A stretch of DNA of 64,000 nucleotides from Chroogloeocystis siderophila 5.2 s.c.1 (GCF_001904655.1 NZ_MRCC01000002.1:124001-188000); one strand, 5' to 3'. Shown: positions 1 to 9,183, counted from the stretch's first letter. The notes: generated by a model from the sequence alone, not told the origin. Numbers and translations: made by a program.

Positions 1-301
1 GCGCGCGGCGAATTGCTTGCCAGCCTTGCCAACCGAGTTTCAAGCAAAAAAATGCCGCAATTCCTAACCAAGCTGCTGCAAGAATATAGCTAAACCAGCC
101 TGCTTGTAACCCGACCATTTGTCCTTGTGGTCCCATGCACAAGACAGCGATCGCCGTCATCAATAATAACAAAGGAGGAAATAAAAACAAAAATAGTGTC
201 CTTTCAAAGCGCTGTTGCCAATTGCTCATTTCTAGTACAGGTAAATGCTGTCTCAACGACCAAGCAATTACTAACGCTACTAAAATAATTAGTAAGTGCA
301 T
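1..301 (-). CDS. petP: PetP-type M56 (BlaR1-like) membrane protease, N-terminal part only
   Basis: Translation of the minus strand from an ATG at 301 gives about 100 residues open to the window edge, with three hydrophobic segments (near residues 1-15, 34-55 and 65-87). This is the usual N-terminal membrane part of M56/BlaR1 proteases; the HEXXH zinc motif would lie outside the window. Its ATG overlaps the stop of the BlaI-type gene (TAATG), so the two are co-translated. In Synechocystis the PetR-PetP pair (BlaI repressor plus M56 protease) controls petJ by copper, and here petJ is divergent to the pair, which supports the same role. The family call rests on this context and the hydrophobic profile, because the catalytic part is not visible. 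Confidence 0.72.
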   Translation of the reverse strand, partial: MHLLIILVALVIAWSLRQHLPVLEMSNWQQRFERTLFLFLFPPLLLLMTAIAVLCMGPQGQMVGLQAGWFSYILAAAWLGIAAFFCLKLGWQGWQAIRRA

Positions 302-720
302 TACTTCTCCTCCCGTGCTTGACGTGCAGCTTGAACTCGTTTGGCGATCGCTTGTAATTTTTCTAGACTTGTTTGATCGAGACTATCGACAAAAGCCGCA
401 ACAACATCAGGATTTCCCACCGCTAAAAAGCGATGTAACTGATCGTGCGCTTTGATCACTTGTGCTTGCTGCTTCGTCACTAAAGGACGCCAATAGAACG
501 CTTTGGCTTTTTTATCACACGCCAACCAACCTTTTTCGGTTAAGCGCCGCAATACTGTTGTCACAGAAGTATACGCAAGTTCGCGGTTGGGATCAGCAAG
601 AATGCGATCGTGGACATCTTTTACCGTAACTGCACCAAGTTCCCAAATAATCTCTAAAATTTCTGCTTCTAGTGGACCGAGTGATAGTTGTTTTGGACTG
701 TAGTCAGGTAATGGACACAT
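301..720 (-). CDS. petR: BlaI/MecI-family repressor, PetR-type copper-responsive regulator of petJ
   Basis: About 139 residues with the BlaI winged-helix domain at roughly residues 12-90 (LGPLEAEILEIIWELG, then AYTSVTTVLRRLTEKGWL as recognition helix and wing), followed by a helical dimerisation tail. I take the ATG at 720, giving MCPLPDYSPKQL, rather than the TTG at 741. The family represses promoters until a partner M56 protease cleaves it. The gene overlaps the protease gene and is divergent from petJ, the arrangement expected for PetR, which represses cytochrome c6 when copper is available. The functional assignment is inferred from family and neighbourhood. Confidence 0.82.
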   Translation of the reverse strand: MCPLPDYSPKQLSLGPLEAEILEIIWELGAVTVKDVHDRILADPNRELAYTSVTTVLRRLTEKGWLACDKKAKAFYWRPLVTKQQAQVIKAHDQLHRFLAVGNPDVVAAFVDSLDQTSLEKLQAIAKRVQAARQAREEK

Positions 721-936
721 ATCAGATGGCAAGCTTGTCAATTTTGAACAGTATAACTGCTACAAACTCCACAATGGCATATGTTTCAGCATTCTTCCAC
801 ACTATCAGAATTTGGGTCTGCATCTAACAACCTAGCTCGTGTGAAGAGGTTGTTTAAAAATGATTGAATGTCCTATCGAAAAGGAACTGACTACTCAAAG
901 TCACCCACGGGGGATTGAGGAAGCAAATCTCACTTT

Positions 937-1012
937 GACAACGTGTCTTTTGACGCTACTGCGTCCATTGTCGATAATATCCAATGGATAAACATGTGGG
1001 TGCGTCTGCACC
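937..1012. promoter_or_regulatory. Palindromes in the petJ upstream region, candidate PetR operators
   Basis: Three inverted repeats lie within 100 bases of the petJ start: GACAACGTGTC (937-947), GACGCTACTGCGTC (952-965) and GGTGCGTCTGCACC (999-1012). BlaI-family repressors bind dyad-symmetric operators, so these are candidate PetR sites. I do not know the true operator sequence in this organism. Confidence 0.45.
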
Positions 1013-1037
1013 GATATTTTGGCTGAAGAGGAGAAGC

Positions 1038-1373
1038 ATGAAAAAAACTTTAACAGCAATCTTACTTAGCTTGGCAATCGCCTGTCTAGCTTTTGTCCGT
1101 CCAGTGTTAGCCGCTGATGCTGCAAGTGGTGCAAAAATTTTTAGTACGAATTGTGCTGCTTGTCATATGGGTGGGCGTAACGTTGTCGTTGCCCAAAAAA
1201 CCTTAAAGCAAGATGCCTTAGAAAAGTACAGTATGAACTCGATGGAAGCAATTATTCATCAAGTGCAAAATGGTAAAAATGCCATGCCAGCATTTAAAGG
1301 ACGTCTTAGTGATCAGCAAATTGAAGATGTGGCAGCATATGTGTTAGAACAGGCAGCTAAAGGTTGGACATAA
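1038..1373 (+). CDS. petJ: Cytochrome c6 precursor
   Basis: 111 residues from ATG 1038, preceded by a purine-rich site (GAAGAGGAG); an in-frame ATG at 984 is upstream of this site and would give an atypical signal peptide. Residues 1-25 form a Sec signal peptide ending in VLA before [10 protein letters not shown]. The mature protein has the haem motif CAACH and the methionine ligand in NAMPAF, and ends in the typical C-terminal helix ([14 protein letters not shown]). It carries electrons from cytochrome b6f to photosystem I in the thylakoid lumen, replacing plastocyanin when copper is low. The divergent BlaI/M56 pair is likely its regulator. Confidence 0.95.
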   Translation: MKKTLTAILLSLAIACLAFVRPVLAADAASGAKIFSTNCAACHMGGRNVVVAQKTLKQDALEKYSMNSMEAIIHQVQNGKNAMPAFKGRLSDQQIEDVAAYVLEQAAKGWT

Positions 1374-1454
1374 TCGAAAGCGACGAGGGTTGAGCGATCG
1401 CATATGAGAATCAATTTTGACTCATAAACCCTTGTCTGCCTTGAGTAACCAAAG

Positions 1455-2387
1455 ATGATAAAGCTGTTTTGTCAAGTTTTATTGATTTTCTTGAGTGTGT
1501 TGGTCTACACACAACCATGCGTTGCTCAACCGCTACAAACGACGTCGTCAACCGCACAAGAATTGTTACACCAAGGCATTACAAAAATGCTACATGGTGA
1601 AAATGCCGCAGCAATTAAAGATCTTACGCAAGCGATCGCGATTCAAGATAATTTGACCTCAGCATATAGCAATCGGTGTTTAGCCTATATTTACCTAGCG
1701 CAGTATCAAACAGCAATTGCAGACTGCGATCGCGCTATTGAACTAAATCCTAACCATACAGAGGCTTACTTACATCGCGGACTCGCACATTACCGACTAG
1801 GCAACTATCAAGCAGCGATTGTAAATTACAATTACCTCATCAAGCACAAACCTTACGATTTTCGCGCCTACTACAATCGTGGTATTGCCTTATCAGCAAT
1901 CGGTCACTACGAAAGTGCGATTGCAAGTTACAATCAAGCGTTGTCTCAAATTCCCTACCAAGTACGATTCTTTGTAGCAGACATCTACAATGATCGCGGA
2001 TTAGCTTATTTTGGTTTACAAAACTACGAAGGCGCGATCGCTGATTTTTCTTTAGCTATTCGTCTCAACGGCAACGATGCACGTGCTTACTATAACCGAG
2101 GATGTGCGTGTCAACAACATGGCGACGAACACAACGCTATCAATGATTTCACACAGTCACTCCGCCTGAATCCGGCAAATATTGCCGCTTACGTTAATCG
2201 AGGTCTTGCCCGCTATCAACTAGGTTATCAGCAAGCCGCGATCGCAGATCTACAAAAAGCTTCTCAAGGCTACCTACGTCAAGGCAAAACCGCAGCGTCA
2301 CAAAAAATTTTAAAGCTACTGCGAAAAATTCAACTCAACACCAACGAATCGCAAATTGCCAGCATAACTGACTGCAAAGTTATTTAG
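1455..2387 (+). CDS. Secreted or lumenal tetratricopeptide repeat protein
   Basis: 310 residues: a signal peptide (about residues 1-25, cleaved near CVAQP) and then about seven TPR units, recognisable by repeated patterns such as AYLHRGLAHYRLGNYQAAIVNYN and AYYNRGIALSAIGHYESAIASYN. TPR arrays mediate protein-protein contacts, and no catalytic motif is visible. It stands 28 bases before the TonB-dependent receptor gene on the same strand, so the two are probably co-transcribed and it may act in the periplasm. The partner is unknown. Confidence 0.85.
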   Translation: MIKLFCQVLLIFLSVLVYTQPCVAQPLQTTSSTAQELLHQGITKMLHGENAAAIKDLTQAIAIQDNLTSAYSNRCLAYIYLAQYQTAIADCDRAIELNPNHTEAYLHRGLAHYRLGNYQAAIVNYNYLIKHKPYDFRAYYNRGIALSAIGHYESAIASYNQALSQIPYQVRFFVADIYNDRGLAYFGLQNYEGAIADFSLAIRLNGNDARAYYNRGCACQQHGDEHNAINDFTQSLRLNPANIAAYVNRGLARYQLGYQQAAIADLQKASQGYLRQGKTAASQKILKLLRKIQLNTNESQIASITDCKVI

Positions 2388-2415
2388 TCATGAGACACTA
2401 GCGCATTGCTTTCGT

Positions 2416-4614
2416 ATGACAGCTTGTCTTTTGACTGCAAAAGTCACATCAATTAGTTTAATTCAGGCGATCGTAATCGCTTCAATGTCCTTTTGGTGTG
2501 AGATCTTTGAGATAACAACAGTGAAACTACCTTGCTCGTTATTTTGGGTTGTACTACTAAACTTAATTTTTACCGCATTTTCTGCTGTTGCAGAAGAAGC
2601 GCCGCAAAACTCAAATCCTGCTGTCGCTAAAGAAACTTTACTAAGACGACTCCGACAGTATCGAGATTCTATTCCTCAACTGCGTGAAGTCCAACCACCC
2701 ACCAGCGCAGAACTACTTACTCAGCAGCTACCAACAAATGAAACGAATCCTGTCATTATTGATGATGAAATTTTAATTGAGGTAGAAGGCGCAAGAGATC
2801 CCTTTCCTGCTACTTCGACTCCCATTTACGAAATTACCGAAGAAGAAATTCAAAAGCAAAGACCAAATAGTTTAGCCGAAGTCTTGCGCAACTTACCAGG
2901 ATTTGCAATTAATGATGTTGGCTTTGGCGCAGATATTCATACTGGGACATTCTATCGCGGAAGTTCAATTAACCAGTCTGTCTTTCTCCTTAATGGCAGA
3001 CCTATCAATACAAATATCAGTACTTATCACGGTGGTTTTGACTTAAATAGTATTCCCGTCGATGCAATCGAACGAGTTGAACTTTCGAGTGGTACGAGTT
3101 CAACTTTATACGGTTCAGAAGCGTTTGGCGGTGTAGTTAATATTATCACAAAACAAGGACCAGAAATACCGCGATTCAATGGTTTAGCAGAATTTGGTTC
3201 CTACGATCGCTCGAACTATCGCGCTAGCTACGGCGGAACTTTTGGTTCATTGAGGCTTAATTTTGGTTATGAAGAATTCTCGGCTGAAAACCGCTATCCG
3301 GTTCCGGAAGGTGCAGCTAACCGCGATGCTGAAGGATTATTGTTCAATGGAGATACGGCGACAAGTAATTATTATGGAAGTGCCATTTTAGACTTAGATG
3401 GAAACAATACACTGAGTTTGGATGCGTATAAAATTAGTAGTCGTCGGGGTTTACTTTACTTTGGCTTTCCCTTACAACGCGATCGCTTAGACCACGATGT
3501 TTTAAACGTTGGGTTATCTTTGCGCAGCTTACTCGGTGGTAGCGAAGATTCAATTTTAAGAACGACACTTTCTTACAATCAAGACTATTTTAGTACCTAT
3601 GGTCCTACGCAAAATATTTTTTATCGTCAAGGTATCCTAGATTCGCAATCAATTACTGCAAGAGTAGAACACGAATGGCAATTTAATTCAACAAATAACT
3701 TGCGGTGGGGATTAGATTTACGCAATCGATACTTAAATGGCGATGTATTCAGCACTGCTCCTAATAGAATAGCTCTCAATGAAACTGAATATCGCGAAAG
3801 ATTTGAAGGAGCATTATTTGCGTTGAATACCTGGAGTGTTAGCGATGCTTTGCAAGCTGAACTAGGGTTCAGGCAAAATTTCACGAGTGAATATGGTAGT
3901 TATTTCAATCCTAGTGTGGGCTTACGCTGGGCTGCTAGTCCAAATGTCGCCTTGCGCGGTAGCTGGGTGTCAGTACAGCGCAACCCTGGGTTAGATCAGT
4001 TATATGTTTATGATACTGTTCACAATTGGCTACCAAATCCAGACTTAGAACCCGAAACTGGTTCGTCATGGACAGCAGGCGTTGATGTGCGATTTGCAGC
4101 AAATTTGCTAGGACAATTTACTTATTTTGGTAGTCGTTTAAGCGATCGCCTCGGAATTCAGTTTGGGCGCTGGGCAAATATTGGTTTAGTCAATACTAAT
4201 GGTTTAGAAGCGGCGCTACGGTGGCAAATTGCTCCCCAGTGGTCAACATTTCTTAACTATACTTATACCGATGCCAAAATTGCGAGCGGTATCGAACAAG
4301 GATTACAGCTAGGTTTTGTCCCTTATTCAGTCGCACAATTAGGAATCGGCTATCAATCAGAGGGATGGCAAGTTAATTTATTTGCAAGTTACTTTAGTGG
4401 GGCGCGGCGGGCATTTTTTAACAATCCAGGCGAAAGTAATACTGATTTTTCTCCATCGTGGTTGAATTTGGATTTGGGTGTCCGAGTGCCATTGTTTAGC
4501 AATCTTGCGCTAACATTGTTTGTGGAAAACTTGGCAGATGTTGCTTACGAAAAATCCAACCGCATCTATCAGCCTGGAAGGACGTATCGTATAGGTATCA
4601 CCTCTGATTTTTAA
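2416..4614 (+). CDS. TonB-dependent outer-membrane receptor
   Basis: 732 residues from the first ATG. A better signal peptide begins at the in-frame GTG 2521 (KLPCSLFWVVLLNLIFTAFS, cleavage after AVA), so the true start may be there. After a spacer with a possible TonB box (EILIEV) comes a plug domain with the hallmarks LAEVLRNLPGFAI, FLLNGRPI, IERVELSSGTSSTLYGSEAFGGVVNIIT, then a 22-strand-type barrel ending in a terminal phenylalanine. It resembles the BtuB/CirA class, which takes up cobalamin, siderophores or other metal chelates. The substrate cannot be read from the sequence. It follows the TPR gene by 28 bases. Confidence 0.92.
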   Translation: MTACLLTAKVTSISLIQAIVIASMSFWCEIFEITTVKLPCSLFWVVLLNLIFTAFSAVAEEAPQNSNPAVAKETLLRRLRQYRDSIPQLREVQPPTSAELLTQQLPTNETNPVIIDDEILIEVEGARDPFPATSTPIYEITEEEIQKQRPNSLAEVLRNLPGFAINDVGFGADIHTGTFYRGSSINQSVFLLNGRPINTNISTYHGGFDLNSIPVDAIERVELSSGTSSTLYGSEAFGGVVNIITKQGPEIPRFNGLAEFGSYDRSNYRASYGGTFGSLRLNFGYEEFSAENRYPVPEGAANRDAEGLLFNGDTATSNYYGSAILDLDGNNTLSLDAYKISSRRGLLYFGFPLQRDRLDHDVLNVGLSLRSLLGGSEDSILRTTLSYNQDYFSTYGPTQNIFYRQGILDSQSITARVEHEWQFNSTNNLRWGLDLRNRYLNGDVFSTAPNRIALNETEYRERFEGALFALNTWSVSDALQAELGFRQNFTSEYGSYFNPSVGLRWAASPNVALRGSWVSVQRNPGLDQLYVYDTVHNWLPNPDLEPETGSSWTAGVDVRFAANLLGQFTYFGSRLSDRLGIQFGRWANIGLVNTNGLEAALRWQIAPQWSTFLNYTYTDAKIASGIEQGLQLGFVPYSVAQLGIGYQSEGWQVNLFASYFSGARRAFFNNPGESNTDFSPSWLNLDLGVRVPLFSNLALTLFVENLADVAYEKSNRIYQPGRTYRIGITSDF

Positions 4615-4628
4615 CAAGTCACCAAAAA

Positions 4629-4806
4629 GGGGTGAGGAGCGAGGGGAAAATGCAAGTTTCGCAGCCCCGTCAAGTGGTCTGAAGCCTCCAAATTTATTCG
4701 TGGAGAAGAAAAAAGAATTGTGTGGAGAAGGCTTTGTCCCGACGCACAAGACATCAATTTTCAATCCCCTACGTTTATGTATAAGGTATCCCTCGCTCCT
4801 CACCCC
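4629..4806. repeat. Inverted repeat with 17-base arms and a non-coding core
   Basis: GGGGTGAGGAGCGAGGG at 4629-4645 is repeated exactly as its complement at 4790-4806, about 145 bases away. A further partial copy (CCTCGCTCCTCA) follows at 4811-4822. No convincing gene lies between the arms, although short ORFs cross it. Such GGTGAGGAGCGAG elements look like dispersed cyanobacterial intergenic repeats or small non-autonomous elements. I see no transposase or clear target duplication. Confidence 0.6.
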
Positions 4807-4857
4807 TACCTCCTCGCTCCTCATGAATAATCTACAATCGTTTGTTAATCAACACCT

Positions 4858-5163
4858 ATGCGAGCCAGAATTGAAAATATGGTTCTTTTCCTTCACCATG
4901 AGGATGTGCCAAGTTTCAAAAAAGGTGGCTCGATAGTACGAAATAGCTATTTTTGGGCATTGCGTTCGATTGCGGGTCAAGCATCGCGGTATCGTGATTG
5001 GGAATACGAATCCGAGGTTTGGCTCGCACTTTGTCGTATGCTATTATCTTTCTCAGAATCGGGTTATCTTGGCTTGAAAGAAACAACTTTGGAGTTTCCT
5101 GCGTCACAAGGTGAAATTCCGCAAGTTCTGCGACCGATTGCGACTTGGGAAGCAGAACAATGA
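4858..5163 (+). CDS. Small protein of unknown function
   Basis: 101 residues from ATG 4858 (a second ATG at 4879 starts MVLFLHHEDVPSF). It has no signal peptide, membrane segment or known motif. The sequence looks like a real soluble protein: mixed composition with a central aromatic/charged stretch (ASRYRDWEYESEVWLALCRML). The reading frame starts just after the inverted repeat at 4629-4806 and no strong ribosome binding site is visible. I do not recognise the family. Confidence 0.5.
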   Translation: MRARIENMVLFLHHEDVPSFKKGGSIVRNSYFWALRSIAGQASRYRDWEYESEVWLALCRMLLSFSESGYLGLKETTLEFPASQGEIPQVLRPIATWEAEQ

Positions 5164-5554
5164 GTAATATTGTACTGAGTGAGCAACTCTAGTCTTGACA
5201 GCGTAGAATTACAACAAAAGTTATTAAGGCTTGACTTAGCTACCGCATCTACTGTGTCCAAAGGTAGAAAATATAGTCAGATTTTTGTGTAAGCATCTAA
5301 CTAGTGCTGAATCAATAAGATTTGTGTTTAGGTATGAAGGGCAAACAAGGCAGGCTTCTCAGTTGACAACTTGTGCATTAGTATATAGGTCTGCTTTCGG
5401 CTGAGTGTCTTTATATAACTCAGTGTTTCTACTTAAGATCTTTACTCTGCATGGATTTTAATAAAGTTTTTAAGAATCCAGGCGATCGCACATAGACAAA
5501 CATAGTAGATATACGTATATTTTTATACATTATATTCCCACCAATATTATTGTT
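5164..5554. other. Intergenic stretch, no gene seen
   Basis: About 390 bases, AT-rich towards the right end, with one HIP1 octamer near 5483. No ORF, tRNA or clear hairpin terminator was found. The right end presumably carries the promoter of the gene at 5555. Confidence 0.5.
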
Positions 5555-6532
5555 ATGCCTATTTTAGAAATTCAACGCGCTGAAAAGATTCATGATTATA
5601 TTCAGAAACTAGAAAAACTAACAAATATACCGCTGAGAAGTTCTCCAATTATTCTCAGTTCACCCCGTCAACAAGTTTCTTTAGAACTTCCTCTTGAAGA
5701 AATTAAGCAATCGTATGAATATGTTGAGCAAATATACGAAGATATTGGCGAACACGAATTAGTTTTTAAAGCAATTAAAACCGGATGGGAGTATCTTAAT
5801 TCAGGGTACAAAATTGTCCCGACAAGTAAAGAAGAGTATTTTAGACAAATTAATGAAGCTTATGTTTTTCAGGCTGCTAGAGAACGCGGTTATACCGTTG
5901 ATGAGAACTATTTCAAAGAACATAAATTCTGTTACGGGCAGTATGAAACATACTATGCTGTTCATGAAATAATGCAGCGTAATGCTTTTGATTTTTTATT
6001 AAGTAAATCTTATTCGCCAAGTTTTATACATACTTATGCAAACTGGTATAAATGCATTAAGTTAATTTCTACACAATTTATTATTCCAACGACAACTATA
6101 GAGAAGAAAATCCCGCATATACTCGATCAACTATGGATTATTTCACATAATATTAATCAACTCAGGTTATTAGGAATAGAAATTGTTGGTGAAGGTAAAT
6201 TCTTAAGTAGAAATCAGCCAAGAACATCAGTAAACAATGAATTTCTGAATCAATTAGGATATGAAATTTATCAAGTGGCTAGTTGGTGGTGTCGTGTAGA
6301 TCCTTATCGAGTCATTTGTGAGTTTCTCAAAGCATCAGGTATTTTCCCAGATGCTACTAAGTATCTCATCGGTGCAGAACTTAATACTATTGACGAATAT
6401 GTATGCGGAATTTGTCATGCACCAATGGTTCGGTGGGGTTGGGATTGGATTCAACGCTATCAAATCGGTAATTCTACTGTATTAGCGCACAAAGATTGTG
6501 TCATGCGCAAGCAACACAGTGGCAGATACTAA
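5555..6532 (+). CDS. Unknown protein with a C-terminal Cys-rich (possible zinc) motif
   Basis: 325 residues, starting MPILEIQRAEKIHDYIQ. The first two thirds are helical and rich in charged and aromatic residues, without membrane segments. Near the C terminus YVCGICHAPM followed about 28 residues later by AHKDC could bind a metal (two Cys plus Cys/His). The coding sequence is more AT-rich than the neighbours and has few HIP1 sites, which may point to horizontal gain. I do not recognise the family; a plasmid- or phage-type accessory function is possible but not shown. Confidence 0.72.
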   Translation: MPILEIQRAEKIHDYIQKLEKLTNIPLRSSPIILSSPRQQVSLELPLEEIKQSYEYVEQIYEDIGEHELVFKAIKTGWEYLNSGYKIVPTSKEEYFRQINEAYVFQAARERGYTVDENYFKEHKFCYGQYETYYAVHEIMQRNAFDFLLSKSYSPSFIHTYANWYKCIKLISTQFIIPTTTIEKKIPHILDQLWIISHNINQLRLLGIEIVGEGKFLSRNQPRTSVNNEFLNQLGYEIYQVASWWCRVDPYRVICEFLKASGIFPDATKYLIGAELNTIDEYVCGICHAPMVRWGWDWIQRYQIGNSTVLAHKDCVMRKQHSGRY

Positions 6533-6619
6533 TTTAGTAGAATGACTCAAATTTCAATGACTGAGTGTTAATATCAATTCTGATTAAAACTGTGTGTAGA
6601 ATCTACGGGATGGGAGGAA

Positions 6620-6892
6620 ATGCGATCGCCCCAACAACACTTTAGCGAGCTAGAGGCAATTCTGAAACGCTACGCCGAAGCTTTAGAAGTAGAAATCCGC
6701 ACCTTACAACAGTCTGACGAAACTGCTCAATGGTCAAGTGCTTGGAAGCAAGTTTATAATTGGAACTTTGCTAAAGCGTTTGCACGGCAAAAAGTATTTC
6801 GCAACTGGGCTGCGGATGCTGCTGCGTGGAAACTTCTACCTCAAAGAAACTATCCGAATCAGGGTAATCGTCAAGTAGATTTTGGCGATTAG
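6620..6892 (+). CDS. Small conserved-looking hypothetical protein
   Basis: 90 residues from ATG 6620, preceded by a good ribosome binding site (GGGAGGAA, immediately upstream). The protein is soluble, helical and rich in Trp, Ala and Gln (for example SAWKQVYNWNFAKAFARQK). No motif is recognised. Its stop overlaps the stop of the convergent phosphate permease gene by four bases. The strong start site and codon pattern make it a likely real gene. Confidence 0.65.
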   Translation: MRSPQQHFSELEAILKRYAEALEVEIRTLQQSDETAQWSSAWKQVYNWNFAKAFARQKVFRNWAADAAAWKLLPQRNYPNQGNRQVDFGD

Positions 6893-8145
6893 AAGTTACG
6901 AGCGATCGCAAATATACTAGCACCTAATAACGCACCAGCAGGAACCGTAATCAACCATGCGATAACGATTCCTTGCACAGTATTAAATTGAATTGACTTA
7001 TTACCTTGAACTAAGCCAATTCCAACGACACCACCAACAAGCGCATGGGAAGTAGAAACCGGAATGCCAAAACGCGAAGCGAGTAAAATCGTTGTTGCTG
7101 TCGCAAGTTCAGCACAAAAACCAGCACTCGGTTGCAGCGGGATGATTCCCTCTCCTATTGTCCCAATCACTTTTTTCCCCCAAATGGCTAAACCTGTAAC
7201 AATTCCTGCACCACCTAAAACTAAAATCCACAAAGGAATTATCATGTCATTGATGGGAACTGTACCCGTCAGACTAATGTAGTTAATGGCTGCTAAAGGT
7301 GCGATCGCATTCCCGACATCGTTAGAACCATGCGCAAACGCAACAAAACACGCACTTAGTAGCTGAAATTTTGCCAGTTGTTTTTCAACAATATTTTGTG
7401 TAGGCGAAAGAGATTTCCGCACAATATTTTGATCCAATTGCCGCCAACTCACTATTGTTAGCGAAGCTGCGGCGATCGCACCAATTCCAATCGGTAAATC
7501 GTGTTTGGGAATGTTCCAATGCAGTTGTTCGTAAAAAAATGTATTGATTGGTTGACTTAGTTTAGGAAGCACAATGATGCCAAACACACTCAGAAGTGTA
7601 ACACTCAGCCAAGGAATCCACTCATTTAACTGCTGTATCGAGTCTTGGCGATCAAGAATCGAGTGTTTGATAACGCGATAAAACAACGCAGCGATCGCAC
7701 CACTCACAAGCGGAGTGACGACCCAAGCTAAAGAAATTGTCCCAATTAATGACCAATCAATTGCTTGAACGCCAGCAGCAACCCAACTAAAACCAGCGAT
7801 CGCCCCGACAACTGCATGAGAAGAAGAAACAGGAAAGCCTCTTGATGTCGCGATTTGCAACCATAAACCAGCCGCTAGTAATACAGAAAACATTCCTATT
7901 AACAAAACTTGCGGTTCTGCGGCAAATAATTCCGGATTGACGATTTGTGTTGCTAAAGTTTCTGATACTTCATGACCGAACAAGACAGCACCAGTAAATT
8001 CTAAAACTCCAGCGATAATTAAAGCTTGGCGGAGGGTGACAGCTTTTGATCCTACAGAAGTTCCCATCGCATTAGCGACATCGTTTGCCCCCAAATTCCA
8101 AGCAACATAAAATGCGAGTAAAGCGGTTAATCCTAACTGCAACAT
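6889..8145 (-). CDS. pit: PiT-family inorganic phosphate permease
   Basis: 418 residues with about ten to twelve membrane segments. Both inverted PiT repeats are present: the first with GANDVANAMGTSVGSKAVTL and GFPVSSSHAVVGAIAGF, the second with AHGSNDVGNAIAPLAA and FGIPVSTSHALVGGVVG. The family moves phosphate (as metal-phosphate or with cations) across the inner membrane with low affinity. Length is normal for bacterial members. It ends convergently against the small gene at 6620 and lies 32 bases downstream of the ABC permease gene, so it may share its transcript. Sulfate permeases of the same fold are a less likely alternative. Confidence 0.93.
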   Translation of the reverse strand: MLQLGLTALLAFYVAWNLGANDVANAMGTSVGSKAVTLRQALIIAGVLEFTGAVLFGHEVSETLATQIVNPELFAAEPQVLLIGMFSVLLAAGLWLQIATSRGFPVSSSHAVVGAIAGFSWVAAGVQAIDWSLIGTISLAWVVTPLVSGAIAALFYRVIKHSILDRQDSIQQLNEWIPWLSVTLLSVFGIIVLPKLSQPINTFFYEQLHWNIPKHDLPIGIGAIAAASLTIVSWRQLDQNIVRKSLSPTQNIVEKQLAKFQLLSACFVAFAHGSNDVGNAIAPLAAINYISLTGTVPINDMIIPLWILVLGGAGIVTGLAIWGKKVIGTIGEGIIPLQPSAGFCAELATATTILLASRFGIPVSTSHALVGGVVGIGLVQGNKSIQFNTVQGIVIAWLITVPAGALLGASIFAIARNF

Positions 8146-8177
8146 TAATTACAACTCAGTTTTACTATCTCGGTTAT

Positions 8178-9062
8178 TCATCTTTGCTTTCGCCAACGCG
8201 GATTGATAAACTCACTTAAACCTTCACCCAGTAACGATAGCCCAACAACGAGTAACGTTAACGCCATTCCTGGGAAAAATGCTGTCCACCAAATGCCTGT
8301 TGGTAGTGCTTGCAGCGCTTGACGAAGATCGTGTCCCCATTCAGGAACGCGTGGCGGTAAACCTTGTCCGAGAAAGCCTAAACTTCCCAGCGTTAAGATC
8401 GCATCCGCAGCATTCAGCGTAAATAATACAGGTACACTTTGAATCACATTTAGAAATAAGTATCGCGAAATGACTCGCCAAGTTGATGCTCCCATAGCCT
8501 GGGCAGCTTCGACAAATAATTCGGTTTTGACACTCACCGTATGGTTGCGAACGACACGATAATACTGCGGTATGTAGGAAATGCTGATTGCGATCGCTGC
8601 ATTTAATATACCTCTTCCTACAACAAACGCGAGTGTAATCGATAGTAGCAACCCAGGCAAAGTATAAATTGTATCCATCAGAAATAGTAATACGCGATCC
8701 AAGCTACCGCCTAGATACCCGCTGACAAGTCCTAATGGCACGCCGATTACTAGGCTCAATACTGTAGCCAGAACAACAACTTGCAACGCCACTTGCGTAC
8801 CGTACAGCGTGCGCGAAAAGACATCGTAACCTTCACGATTCGTGCCAAACCAGTACTGTGCTGAAGGTGGTACGTGACTAGGATTATTGAGTGATTCGAG
8901 GGGATTTTGAATCCATCCCCAAGCTTGAAATACAGGAGCTAAGATAGCAATCAGCACAAAAATCAGAGTAATAATGAACCCGATACGCATCAGTTGCATC
9001 GAGACGCTGGAACTACCAGACACTCTAAAAAGTAGCGGAAGTTGGCGTTTAGTTACGGTCAT
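8178..9062 (-). CDS. DppC/OppC-type ABC transporter permease
   Basis: 294 residues with six membrane segments. It shows the N-terminal OppC motif FGTNREGYDVFSRTLYGTQ and the EAA loop EAAQAMGASTWRVISRYLF that docks on the ATPase. This family forms the channel of dipeptide, oligopeptide or nickel importers, paired with a DppB-type subunit, two ATPases and a binding protein. None of those partners is encoded nearby, so the permease works with subunits encoded elsewhere, as is common in cyanobacteria. The substrate is not predictable. Confidence 0.9.
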   Translation of the reverse strand: MTVTKRQLPLLFRVSGSSSVSMQLMRIGFIITLIFVLIAILAPVFQAWGWIQNPLESLNNPSHVPPSAQYWFGTNREGYDVFSRTLYGTQVALQVVVLATVLSLVIGVPLGLVSGYLGGSLDRVLLFLMDTIYTLPGLLLSITLAFVVGRGILNAAIAISISYIPQYYRVVRNHTVSVKTELFVEAAQAMGASTWRVISRYLFLNVIQSVPVLFTLNAADAILTLGSLGFLGQGLPPRVPEWGHDLRQALQALPTGIWWTAFFPGMALTLLVVGLSLLGEGLSEFINPRWRKQR

Positions 9063-9163
9063 CAGTATTCGTTCGACAAGCAGGATCTGCTGACCATTTT
9101 TACAGAATTGCCTGAGTTTTTGACCAGTGTCGCCGCACGCGTAACGATATCAAATATTAAAGA

Positions 9164-9183
9164 AACCCACGCCGGTGGGTTTT
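9164..9183. terminator. Hairpin, bidirectional terminator-like
   Basis: AAACCCAC-GCCG-GTGGGTTT at 9164-9183, followed by a T-rich run on the plus strand. It sits between the ABC permease start and the thioredoxin reductase stop and can act as a second terminator for the latter. Confidence 0.55.

Noticed and set aside
135-455. Plus-strand ORF opposite petP/petR
   Set aside because: Antisense shadow of two genes with clear family features.
889-902. GAC-N8-GTC dyad (GACTACTCAAAGTC) as a further PetR operator before petJ
   Set aside because: The same ACTACTCAAAGTC sequence occurs in the dispersed repeat at 16420, so it is better explained as part of that repeat.
4510-4936. Short ORFs crossing the inverted repeat on both strands
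   Set aside because: They are made of the repeat arms and overlap the TonB-dependent receptor end; no family-like sequence.
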